Shown: piece after piece, positions 6,448-12,669 of the stretch | How positions within the stretch are numbered: position 1 is the stretch's first letter | Layout of the letters: each line of letters starts with the position of its first letter | DNA from: Treponema sp. | GTDB taxonomy: Bacteria; Spirochaetota; Spirochaetia; Treponematales; Breznakiellaceae | Assembly (NCBI GenBank): GCA_009786715.1 | Contig: WQRN01000031.1 | Span: 1 to 17,024 of the forward strand | Reading direction: 5' to 3' | Length of the DNA: 17,024 bases | Notes under the pieces: model-generated | What the model saw: the letters and a program-made list of their open reading frames with translations, nothing else | What the model was told of the DNA's origin: nothing | The model's database searches: none | Made by a program: the position numbers and the translations under genes

Positions 6448-7437
6448 ATGGAATCACTTCTAAAAAATGTACTAACAAACACAAATGTTTTCCGGCTGAC
6501 AGCGGCTTTTTGTTTTATACTCATGATTAATCCGTCTCAATATTTCCCACAGGGGAATCCCCGTACCGAAGAACATGGTATCGGCGGCGGATACCTGTCA
6601 TCCTCTGAGGAAGCCATTTTAGAAGAAGAATCCGAACACATGACCCAAATATCTCTTGAATCAAGCGTTATCGAGGAAATGGAAAAAGCCGAACCGTTTA
6701 TAAAACCAAATATTCTTCTATATAATTCTCACATAGTCGAAAGCGGTGAAAATATCTCCAGTTTAGCGATTAATTTTGGTTTGAATCAGGATACGATAAT
6801 ATCAACTAATAAAATAGCAAATACAAGGCTTCTCCAGATAGGAAAAGTGCTGAAAATACCAAATCAGGACGGAATTCTCCATACTGTAAAAAGCGGCGAA
6901 ACCCTCAGTTCAATTTCGGAAAGATACAAATCAGACAGCAGCGCCATTCAAGTGGCAAATGAGCTTTTTTCAGATAAAATAGTGCAGGGAACGGACCTTT
7001 TTATACCCGGCGCAAAACTCGATTGGACAATGCTGCAGGAAATTAACGGCGACTTGTTCATTTGGCCGGTAAATGGCGCAGTAACTTCATTCTACGGATG
7101 GAGAAGAGACCCGTTTAACAGAAGCCGCCGTCATTTCCACTCCGGTATTGATATTCGCGGAAGCACAGGAACACCGGTCAGAGCGGCAATGGCAGGACGT
7201 GTCAGCGCTGTAGGATACGATAATATTTTTGGAAACTATATAATAATCAACCACCATTCAGGCTACCGCACTCTTTACGGACATTTAAACGTAATTCGAA
7301 CAAGAACAGGCGTTTATGTTTCTCAGGGAGAACGCATCGCCGATGTTGGGAATACAGGTCAGAGTACCGGAGCGCATTTACACTTCACAGTTTACAAAAA
7401 CGGCGCCACAGTAAACCCGCGGGCGTTAATGCGCTAG
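6448..7437 (+). CDS. LysM-domain M23 metallopeptidase (cell-wall endopeptidase)
   Basis: The 329-residue protein is predicted to act on peptidoglycan in the periplasm. A hydrophobic segment at 15-28 (FRLTAAFCFILMIN) is a signal anchor. Two LysM peptidoglycan-binding modules follow at about 95-138 and 145-187 (HTVKSGETLSSIS...LFIP). The M23 domain occupies about 205-329. The zinc ligands are His231 and Asp235 (HSGID) and His312 in HLH, and the catalytic His pair is His279 (YGHL) and His310, all in the LytM arrangement. Since the active-site residues are intact it is probably an active endopeptidase rather than an EnvC/NlpD-type activator with lost ligands. It has its own predicted promoter. 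Its last codons lie in a 14-base imperfect tandem repeat. Confidence 0.93.
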   Translation: MESLLKNVLTNTNVFRLTAAFCFILMINPSQYFPQGNPRTEEHGIGGGYLSSSEEAILEEESEHMTQISLESSVIEEMEKAEPFIKPNILLYNSHIVESGENISSLAINFGLNQDTIISTNKIANTRLLQIGKVLKIPNQDGILHTVKSGETLSSISERYKSDSSAIQVANELFSDKIVQGTDLFIPGAKLDWTMLQEINGDLFIWPVNGAVTSFYGWRRDPFNRSRRHFHSGIDIRGSTGTPVRAAMAGRVSAVGYDNIFGNYIIINHHSGYRTLYGHLNVIRTRTGVYVSQGERIADVGNTGQSTGAHLHFTVYKNGATVNPRALMR

Positions 7438-7464
7438 CGTTAATGCAAATACGTTAATAATTAA
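7423..7464. repeat. Three imperfect 14-bp tandem repeats at a convergent gene junction
   Basis: Units start at 7423, 7437 and 7451: GCGTTAATGCGCTA, GCGTTAATGCAAAT and ACGTTAATAATTAA. Each shares CGTTAAT. The first unit encodes the last residues and part of the stop codon of the M23 gene; the third ends 2 bases before the convergent stop at 7466. No hairpin with a T-tract is visible, so this is not an obvious terminator. Confidence 0.7.
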
Positions 7465-7465
7465 T

Positions 7466-9355
7466 TTAATCTTTTGAATCATCTTCCAGAGACGAGAACA
7501 TCGACGAGAACGGCGAAACAATACTCACATCTTCGATAAGAACCTGCACATCGTCTTCAGCAACTTCATTCGCAAGGGCAAGAAGTCCTTTACCGAGTTT
7601 ACCCTCTTTTGCCAGATCTTTTGCTTTTTTATTGGCTGCCCAATATAAACCTTTGTGCGCGGAACGACTCGTAAATTGGTCTGCCTGCCAGAGAAGTCCT
7701 TTCTGCGAAGCGGTGTGTTTATCATCTTTTGCGAATTTACCAGCCAGCCAAAGAAGACCCCTCGGCTCAGGCTTGGTTGGTTCTATCGCTTCGCGAAGAG
7801 CGGCGTCAATTATATTAATTTCTTCAGGTTCTTCGATTAATTCATCCAAGTCACCGGCTTCTTCGATCTCGTCTAGTTCTTCTATTTCTTCGGCTTCTTC
7901 GATCTCTTCTATTTCTTCTATTTCATCCAGCTCCGCTTCTTCCAAAGCTTCAGCTTCTTCAATTTCCTCAATTTCCTCAGCTTCATCAATTTCTTCCAAA
8001 GATTCTACTTCTTCAAGCAGTTCTTCAACTTCCGCTTCTTCAGAATCTCCTTCACGGACAGCAGTTCTTGCGGACGGCTGAACAACCGACAGAATTCCGC
8101 TGTCCACTTTAAGAATCGCAAGCAGCTCATCCCACGATTTATCGATGATGCCGTTAACATTCGCTTCAAGACGTTTTCTTAATCTAAGACCGCGTTTTAA
8201 CTGTGTGCGTATTTCATCGCGGCGCTGTTCAAGCTCCAGTATCCATTTTAATCTTTCCTGACCGGATTTATTAACATAGAGCTGTTCAAAAAGGTTATCC
8301 CTTAAACGCCTGACGCGGTTACGCACGACCGTTACAGGATTGGGTTTAATATTCAACAGGAAGAATAATGCTAGAAAGAAAGTAAGGAACGCGGAAACCT
8401 GCAAAATAAGTTTCATGGGTTCGGAAATTGAGAATAAATAACTGTTTACAAGACGTCCGAAAAATATCCCCTGATTTGTTTTGCCGGAAATAAGAGAGAA
8501 TGCGATTCCTGAATCTTCGGCATCCAGCGTTACATAATTCTGCGCGCTTTCGCTCCAGATTTCCGAAACTCTGCGCAAGATAACAGACCTTGATGTTTCA
8601 GGGCATCCCAAAAGAATTCCGGCAGGCTCCCCTATTACAGAAATACTATCGTTTACTTTCAAACGCCCCTGGGCGATTAATCTCTGAGCAAACGCGTTAA
8701 TTGACACTGAAAAAAGCGCTGTACCGCGGTAAACATCCATGGAATCGTGAAACGGAAACGAAAAAATAATTCTGTCGCCGCGTTCGTCCATAACTATCTT
8801 CGGTTCGCTGCCGTCATGTACGCTTACAGTTTCATAGGGTAAAGACTGTTGATCCTCGTTGTAATTGCGATACGCGGTTGATGTCTGACTCTGGCTCATA
8901 ATATCGCGCGCGGAAGTTGAATAATGAAGCCTTATTCCGTTATTATCAACAAATTGTATAGATTGAAGACCGCCGGTTGATTCCATCAATATTCCGTATA
9001 TTCTGGAGCGTTCGTAAATATCATCGGCGCTTTGATTATAAAGGAAACTGCTGCGAATAGCAGGCTCGGTTAATGTCAATTCAAATTTTGAATAAAGATC
9101 GTTTATATGAGTCCCGGCAATTTCACAGTCTATGGCATTTTCTTTTGCATGGGAATTTACGGCGGACGGATTATAAAAACGAGTCTGGATAAAATCCAGC
9201 ACTTCAATATCTGCCAGAAAAGTAAATCCGGCAAAAATGAGGATTGTAATTAACAAAGCCACAAGTGGTTTTATAAATGCAGACAAATAATTACCCGTTT
9301 GCAGTATCGTATTAGTATCCGCCGCTTTATCGGCAGATACATTATATATCGGCAT
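7466..9355 (-). CDS. Cache-like sensor membrane protein with acidic coiled region and GLLW repeats
   Basis: I do not recognise a characterised homologue. Residues 28-50 are a membrane helix, 51-315 an extracytoplasmic domain and 316-336 a second helix (LILQVSAFLTFFLALFFLL). The outer domain resembles a double-Cache sensor (GGLQSIQFVDNNGIRLHYSTS, then RIIFSFPFHDS..YRGTALFSVS). The cytoplasmic part has a basic helix (343-400), a Glu-rich tract of EEIEEIEEAE-type repeats (439-513), and four copies of a short KGLLWxA motif at 532, 552, 568 and 589. There is no HAMP, kinase, cyclase or methyl-accepting domain, so the output, if it is a receptor, is unusual. A TGCTATAAT lies 3 bases before the ATG with no Shine-Dalgarno. 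The 483-residue gene precedes it by 35 bases on the same strand. Confidence 0.75.
   Translation of the reverse strand: MPIYNVSADKAADTNTILQTGNYLSAFIKPLVALLITILIFAGFTFLADIEVLDFIQTRFYNPSAVNSHAKENAIDCEIAGTHINDLYSKFELTLTEPAIRSSFLYNQSADDIYERSRIYGILMESTGGLQSIQFVDNNGIRLHYSTSARDIMSQSQTSTAYRNYNEDQQSLPYETVSVHDGSEPKIVMDERGDRIIFSFPFHDSMDVYRGTALFSVSINAFAQRLIAQGRLKVNDSISVIGEPAGILLGCPETSRSVILRRVSEIWSESAQNYVTLDAEDSGIAFSLISGKTNQGIFFGRLVNSYLFSISEPMKLILQVSAFLTFFLALFFLLNIKPNPVTVVRNRVRRLRDNLFEQLYVNKSGQERLKWILELEQRRDEIRTQLKRGLRLRKRLEANVNGIIDKSWDELLAILKVDSGILSVVQPSARTAVREGDSEEAEVEELLEEVESLEEIDEAEEIEEIEEAEALEEAELDEIEEIEEIEEAEEIEELDEIEEAGDLDELIEEPEEINIIDAALREAIEPTKPEPRGLLWLAGKFAKDDKHTASQKGLLWQADQFTSRSAHKGLYWAANKKAKDLAKEGKLGKGLLALANEVAEDDVQVLIEDVSIVSPFSSMFSSLEDDSKD
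7559..7762 (-). repeat. Four GLLW-type peptide repeats
   Basis: Within the Cache-like protein, residues 532-599 carry GLLWLAGKFA, GLLWQADQFT, GLYWAANKKA and GLLALANEVA. Each is preceded by Arg or Lys, at spacings of 20, 16 and 21 residues. The last copy has lost the Trp. The similarity is also visible in the DNA. These look like repeated short helical binding motifs. Confidence 0.7.
7817..8041 (-). repeat. Glu-rich low-complexity tract
   Basis: Residues 439-513 are almost entirely Glu, Ile, Leu, Ala and Asp in (E)EIEEIEEAE-like units. The DNA is a run of related CTTCTTCGATTTC-type hexamers and nonamers, likely to vary in copy number by slippage. It probably forms an extended acidic helix. 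The opposite strand reads as a Ser-rich shadow frame, which is not a gene. Confidence 0.75.
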
Positions 9356-9368
9356 AAAATTATAGCAG

Positions 9369-9382
9369 AAAAACCGGTTTTT
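9369..9382. promoter_or_regulatory. Perfect 14-bp palindrome between two minus-strand genes
   Basis: AAAAACCGGTTTTT is a perfect palindrome without a loop. It lies between the stop of the 483-residue gene (9391) and the start of the Cache-like gene (9355), just upstream of an extended -10 (TGCTATAAT). It could be a regulator site or a weak terminator; the sequence does not decide. Confidence 0.35.
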
Positions 9383-9390
9383 ATAGAATA

Positions 9391-10842
9391 TTAGCTGCCG
9401 GAAGCAGGAGCCGCCGCAGGAACCGCAGGAACACCGGCCGGAAGAGCAGCCGCGTCGGCATTAATCCCAAGGCGCTTCATTTGTTCCGCTTCTTCTTTCT
9501 GAGCGCTGTAATCGTATCGAAGCTGATTCGCTTTTACATAGGTATTCTTTAACGCCGAAAGTTCGGGTTTTATACCTTTAATTTTGCCTCTGTCTTCCTG
9601 CACGACATTTGCCTTGAAGAATTCATCCAGAGCGCCGAGAATTCTGTGGTAATTGGTCACTTCTCTGATGTTTTTCTCCAAATAGCCGATAATCTGTTCT
9701 TCCGTCATGGCAGAAAGTTTATTATACGCGGGTCCGCGGTTAAAACTGGTCAGAATTTTATTCTTTTTATCGAGTTCATCCATCAATGAATGAAAATTTA
9801 CCTTTTCTTTTACAGGGACTCCCTTAGTTGAGTCCATACTTTCAACCGCGTAAATAACCTCAGGCGGCTCGGCGTTGGTAATTTGTCTTATAAGTTCTCT
9901 GATACTTTCTAAAAAACCTTTCTTATGGCTGTCCATTACTGCCTGATTTTCCATAAGTTTCGATTGGATTTCCGTTAAAGAACTCGACGCGCCGCCAATG
10001 ACAACTATACCGTCTAAAAGAATCTGTTTGTAATTGACTTCTTGTTTTACCGTTTTTTTCGCGGTATCTGCAACCTTTAAACTATTTAAAATTGTGTCTC
10101 TGAGATCGACTCCGCTGGATGAATAATCTTCTTTAATTATTTCTTCTATCAGTTCTTTGTAGAAGGGAGAACCCGGCATCGCGGCATTCACTTTCTTCTT
10201 GATATTTTCAAGCGTCGCCTCGCCTGCCGACAGATCCTTTGTGGCATTTTTCCGTATATTGAGTTTGTATATTTCTCTGTAAAAGGTATTTAAATCTTTT
10301 AAAATACCCATACTGGAAGCGGTTGTTTTTGACAATTTGGACATGCTCTCGCCGATTATGCTGAGGGTAAGCTGATCCACGCCGACTTTTGCGTTTATTG
10401 TCATTTCAGAAACATATTTGGTCATAAAGGATTGGGAATCCGGAACTAAACTGCACCAGTCGATGTAGCGCACAAGGCCGACTATTCTTTTTATCCGGTC
10501 AAGATTCAGGAAATCCACGCCTAATTGATAGAAGTTTACTAAAAAGTCGAGCTGGCTGTCATAATTTGACAATCGAATGGAGAGCTGCTCTATTTTTTTT
10601 GCTTCTTGAAAAATGCTGTTGTCGGGCACTGTAAGTTCGGTAATTTTGGTATCTTGTTTATACGGGTCTTCGTCTATTAATTTTTTCTTTAGATATATAT
10701 TGTACAAAGAAGCGAAGGAGACTTGATACATCCTAAGTTCATCTTTGAGTCTAACTAATTCTGTTCTTTCCAGCCAGTCCTTTCTTGCATCCAGCACCTG
10801 TTGGAGCGTCTCAACATAGGCGGTAACATTTGAATCTGCCAT
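9391..10842 (-). CDS. Conserved hypothetical helical protein, 483 residues
   Basis: I do not recognise the family. The protein has no signal peptide and no membrane helix, and it is rich in charged heptad-like stretches, so it is likely a cytoplasmic helical protein with coiled coils. Visible landmarks are a central region with SSLTEIQSKLMENQ and a C-terminal Ala/Pro-rich tail (about 465-483, ending PAAAPASGS) that is probably disordered. It precedes the Cache-like membrane protein by 35 bases on the same strand, and the two are probably an operon. A cytoplasmic partner for that protein's acidic and GLLW repeats is a reasonable guess, but only a guess. The ATG at 10842 has TTGAGT, 17 bases, GATAAT and 8 bases ahead of it. 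Confidence 0.75.
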   Translation of the reverse strand: MADSNVTAYVETLQQVLDARKDWLERTELVRLKDELRMYQVSFASLYNIYLKKKLIDEDPYKQDTKITELTVPDNSIFQEAKKIEQLSIRLSNYDSQLDFLVNFYQLGVDFLNLDRIKRIVGLVRYIDWCSLVPDSQSFMTKYVSEMTINAKVGVDQLTLSIIGESMSKLSKTTASSMGILKDLNTFYREIYKLNIRKNATKDLSAGEATLENIKKKVNAAMPGSPFYKELIEEIIKEDYSSSGVDLRDTILNSLKVADTAKKTVKQEVNYKQILLDGIVVIGGASSSLTEIQSKLMENQAVMDSHKKGFLESIRELIRQITNAEPPEVIYAVESMDSTKGVPVKEKVNFHSLMDELDKKNKILTSFNRGPAYNKLSAMTEEQIIGYLEKNIREVTNYHRILGALDEFFKANVVQEDRGKIKGIKPELSALKNTYVKANQLRYDYSAQKEEAEQMKRLGINADAAALPAGVPAVPAAAPASGS

Positions 10843-10879
10843 TTGCCTTAATTATCGTCAATTTTTGAGGAAAACTCAA
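10843..10879 (-). promoter_or_regulatory. Promoter of the 483-residue gene, nearly leaderless
   Basis: On the minus strand: TTGAGT (10879-10874), a 17-base spacer, GATAAT (10856-10851) and 8 bases to the ATG at 10842. An AAGG sits 4-5 bases before the ATG, too close for a good Shine-Dalgarno. The -35 touches the edge of the adjoining inverted-repeat element. Confidence 0.45.
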
Positions 10880-10972
10880 GGTGTCAGTCACCTACGCTAC
10901 TAATAGCGTGGTTTAAAAAATTAGATACACCATATATAGCGTATGATGCCGGCATCGAAGGTGAATGACACC
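10879..10972. repeat. REP-like inverted-repeat element
   Basis: The outer arms are AGGTGTCAGTCACC (10879-10892) and AGGTGAATGACACC (10959-10972). They are inverted copies matching at 13 of 14 positions, and each is itself a small hairpin (GGTG, 5-base loop, CACC). Between them lie a second hairpin ACGCTA-CTAA-TAGCGT (10894-10909) and a perfect palindrome GATGCCGGCATC (10945-10956). The element ends one base from the stop codon of the exonuclease gene, a typical position for extragenic palindromes. No transposase gene is in the window. It may also act as the exonuclease transcript's 3' structure. Confidence 0.65.
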
Positions 10973-10973
10973 A

Positions 10974-11555
10974 TTACTTTAAAAATTCCAGCGCCTTGTG
11001 TTTTGCTTTATCATGTTCAATCATCTTTAAAAATATCTGATAAGTAACGAATGAATCATACATACTGCCATGCAGTTCATTATTATCTATTTCAACGCCG
11101 TAAAAATTTGCCGTTTCTTTTAAAGATGGAAATTTAGGTTTTCCATTGCGCCGTTTTAAACCGATTATTTTGTTATTGGATGTCATCGTGCAGAACATAT
11201 TGGGAAGCCAGAAATTGATATATTGTTTATCATAGAATATGTTATGTCCCGCGAAATGCTTTGTATCCGAGCAAAATCGGCGGAATGAATCAATGTCGTC
11301 CTGGAAATTTTCAGGATAATCGGCGCCGCTTCTTCGCCTGCCTATTACTTCATCGGTTAAACCGTTTACATTTACCGCCTCTTTTCCAATCTCTTCGCCG
11401 GGTTTGCGGAAATAAAAACGGTCGTATCTGTCTATAATTTCGCTGTTCGCTTTTTCGCCTTCAATAACCAGAGAGCATTTTAGCGCGGAAATTGAAAGGA
11501 CGCTGTGATATTTTTCCAAACCATTTGTTTCCGTATCCCAGAAAATTATATTCAC
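10974..11555 (-). CDS. DEDDh-family 3'-5' exonuclease
   Basis: The protein matches the RNase T / DNA polymerase III epsilon-type exonuclease fold, which removes 3' nucleotides using two metal ions. All five active-site residues are present: Asp7 and Glu9 in FWDTETNG (Exo I), Asp109 in GHNIFYDKQYI (Exo II), and His162 with Asp167 in ELHGSMYDSF (Exo III, DEDDh form). At 193 residues it is a stand-alone nuclease domain with nothing fused. Whether the substrate is DNA or RNA cannot be told. The start is GTG at 11555, with AGGA 6 bases upstream; an ATG two bases earlier is out of frame and stops at once (ATGTGA). A TATAAT at 11578-11573 is the likely -10. Confidence 0.9.
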   Translation of the reverse strand: MNIIFWDTETNGLEKYHSVLSISALKCSLVIEGEKANSEIIDRYDRFYFRKPGEEIGKEAVNVNGLTDEVIGRRRSGADYPENFQDDIDSFRRFCSDTKHFAGHNIFYDKQYINFWLPNMFCTMTSNNKIIGLKRRNGKPKFPSLKETANFYGVEIDNNELHGSMYDSFVTYQIFLKMIEHDKAKHKALEFLK

Positions 11556-11572
11556 ATTTATTCCTTTTATTA

Positions 11573-11578
11573 ATTATA
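11573..11578 (-). promoter_or_regulatory. Candidate -10 element of the exonuclease gene
   Basis: TATAAT on the minus strand would start transcription near 11566, giving a leader of about 11 bases that contains the AAGGA Shine-Dalgarno. No good -35 is visible at 17 bases. Confidence 0.35.
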
Positions 11579-11603
11579 TACTAAATTATTGATTGATACA
11601 GAT

Positions 11604-11661
11604 AAAAAAAGCGGCGCATGGAAAAAGCCAATCAATATGGGCTTATAAAACCATGAACCGC
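11604..11661 (-). terminator. Rho-independent terminator after the small lipoprotein gene
   Basis: On the minus strand, a stem forms between 11661-11651 (GCGGTTCATGG) and 11621-11611 (CCATGCGCCGC), with one two-base mismatch. It encloses an inner stem AAGCC/GGCTT (11644-11640 with 11629-11625) and is followed directly by seven T residues (11610-11604). It lies about 80 bases after the stop of the 121-residue lipoprotein gene and isolates it from the exonuclease. The rest of 11662-11739 shows nothing I can identify. Confidence 0.65.
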
Positions 11662-11739
11662 CGTTCGGAAAAGAAATAACAGAATGTAATAATTAAAAAC
11701 TAATCTATTACAATTCCATTATTTCTATTTGTAATATTC

Positions 11740-12105
11740 TTACTGTAAGGAAAGGGTGTAGCCATTAAAAACATATGTTCTCGTTTCACCTGATGATAAT
11801 GAGAAGGAAAGAGTATAATAAGTATCATAATATCCATCTGTTACTCTTAGTCTAAAATTAGTTCCGATTGGAACATCGTTAAAAGTAAGAGTACTATTTC
11901 TGTAGCAAGTTCCATACGAGTGAGTAGAACCATCGCTGTAGTAGAGAAGATAGCCAGATATACTACTATCATAAGTAAACGTCGATGTATTCCTAAGAAT
12001 TATAGTCCCCGGCTGATCAGGCTCAAGTAAATCACATCCCGAAAATACCAGCGTCAGCGCCAGTAAAACCCCAACAATTCCCGCCATTAAAAATCTCTTC
12101 TTCAT
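11740..12105 (-). CDS. Small lipoprotein, 121 residues
   Basis: The signal peptide MKKRFLMAGIVGVLLALTLVFSGC ends in a lipobox with Cys24, so the mature protein of 98 residues is predicted to be lipid-anchored outside the inner membrane. The mature part is rich in Ser, Thr and Tyr and reads as a small beta-sandwich (GTIILRNTSTFTYDSS, then DVPIGTNFRLRVTDG, then SGETRTYVFNGYTLSL). I know of no function. A clear AGGAG lies at 12111-12115. The promoter -10 is probably TATAAT (12178-12173), immediately followed by an operator-like motif. The gene is divergent from an Xre-type regulator and is the obvious candidate for its control. Confidence 0.85.
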   Translation of the reverse strand: MKKRFLMAGIVGVLLALTLVFSGCDLLEPDQPGTIILRNTSTFTYDSSISGYLLYYSDGSTHSYGTCYRNSTLTFNDVPIGTNFRLRVTDGYYDTYYTLSFSLSSGETRTYVFNGYTLSLQ

Positions 12106-12129
12106 CTTTTTTCTCCTAAAGTTGGTAGT

Positions 12130-12157
12130 CTATTAATATTAATAAAAATATTAATAG
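12130..12157. promoter_or_regulatory. AT-only perfect inverted repeat in the lipoprotein leader
   Basis: CTATTAATATT (12130-12140) and AATATTAATAG (12147-12157) are perfect inverted 11-base arms around a 6-base loop. They fall within the predicted 5' leader of the lipoprotein gene (minus strand). No T-tract follows, so it is not a terminator. A leader hairpin or a protein site is possible. Confidence 0.4.
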
Positions 12158-12240
12158 TATATCTAAACAGATATTATATGACTATTTTAAGTCTATTTGG
12201 ACATATTAATCAAGTGCTTTGCAGTCCATTTAGATATGTT
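12156..12240. promoter_or_regulatory. Three operator-like pseudo-palindromes
   Basis: Three copies of a 17-base motif occur: GTCTATTTGGACATATT (12191-12207, plus), GTCCATTTAGATATGTT (12224-12240, plus) and ATCTGTTTAGATATACT (12172-12156, minus). The mismatches among them are all transitions. The core RTCYRTTTRGAY is nearly palindromic. The first copy by position begins right after the -10 of the lipoprotein gene (TATAAT 12178-12173). The second covers its -35 position. The third abuts the -35-like TTGAAC (12241-12246) of the Xre gene. Centres are 35 and 33 bases apart, close to three helical turns. The likely ligand is the adjacent Xre protein acting on both promoters. Confidence 0.6.
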
Positions 12241-12271
12241 TTGAACTTTTTTCAGCTAAAATAAAATTGAT
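12241..12271 (+). promoter_or_regulatory. Candidate promoter of the Xre regulator gene
   Basis: TTGAAC (12241-12246), a short 15-base spacer, TAAAAT (12262-12267) and 4 bases lead to the ATG at 12272. An alternative -10 TAAAAT is at 12257-12262. No Shine-Dalgarno is present. The geometry is less regular than at the other leaderless-type promoters. Confidence 0.35.
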
Positions 12272-12580
12272 ATGAATGATAACGCGTCTGTTTTCTGGGA
12301 AAACGTCAAAAAAGAGATAAAAATGCAGAATACTACCCATGAATGGGTAGCAAAGAACTCAGGTATTAGTTTTAATACATTTCAGGGGTGGATATCGAAA
12401 TGCATATATCCGCGGGTTAATGAAGCGATACGTATAGCGGGTTCACTTAATACATCTGTAGAATACCTTGCCAATGGCGCCATCGATAATAATAAAAAAT
12501 CTATAGAAATTATCTGCAAGAATTTGCAGCAAATTCAAGAACATCTGGATTTAATAAAACAAGCGGTAAAAAATCTGTAA
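12272..12580 (+). CDS. Xre / CI-repressor-like helix-turn-helix regulator
   Basis: The 102-residue protein has one DNA-binding domain at about 8-69, of the phage CI-repressor N-terminal type: FWENVKKEIKMQNTTHEWVAKNSGISFNTFQGWISKCIYPRVNEAIRIAGSLNTSVEYLANG in overall pattern, with the recognition helix around SFNTFQGWISK. A C-terminal helix (about 75-102, IICKNLQQIQEHLDLIKQAV) has leucine and isoleucine heptads and likely dimerises the protein. There is no peptidase or ligand domain, so it probably works as a simple repressor or activator. Three pseudo-palindromic sites lie in its own upstream region, shared with the divergent lipoprotein gene, which suggests autoregulation plus control of that lipoprotein. 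No phage genes are nearby. Confidence 0.85.
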   Translation: MNDNASVFWENVKKEIKMQNTTHEWVAKNSGISFNTFQGWISKCIYPRVNEAIRIAGSLNTSVEYLANGAIDNNKKSIEIICKNLQQIQEHLDLIKQAVKNL

Positions 12581-12588
12581 TTAGTCTA

Positions 12589-12631
12589 AAAAATAAAAAA
12601 TTTCCGTAAAAATTTAATTTTTCTTATTTTT
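12589..12631. terminator. Weak AT-rich hairpin after the Xre gene
   Basis: AAAAATAAAAAATT (12589-12602) can pair with AATTTTTCTTATTTTT (12616-12631), leaving a short loop and ending in T residues. It contains almost no GC and would be weak, but it is the only candidate end for the Xre transcript before the next gene at 12670. Confidence 0.3.
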
Positions 12632-12669
12632 CAATCAAGCTTTTTCGTACTCTCGCGCCATATATAGTT

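Noticed and set aside
7632..8081. Ser-rich plus-strand open frame of 149 residues
   Set aside because: It is the antisense reading of the Glu-rich codon repeats in the minus-strand membrane protein; low complexity, no start signal.
9356..9364. Leaderless promoter for the Cache-like gene (TATAAT 3 bases from the ATG)
   Set aside because: The gap is too short for a start at or before the ATG, the -35 is poor, and the gene is probably in an operon with the upstream gene. Left out of the promoter list.
12130..12157. Rho-independent terminator
   Set aside because: The perfect stem is AT only and has no T-tract on either strand; kept only as a possible regulatory inverted repeat.
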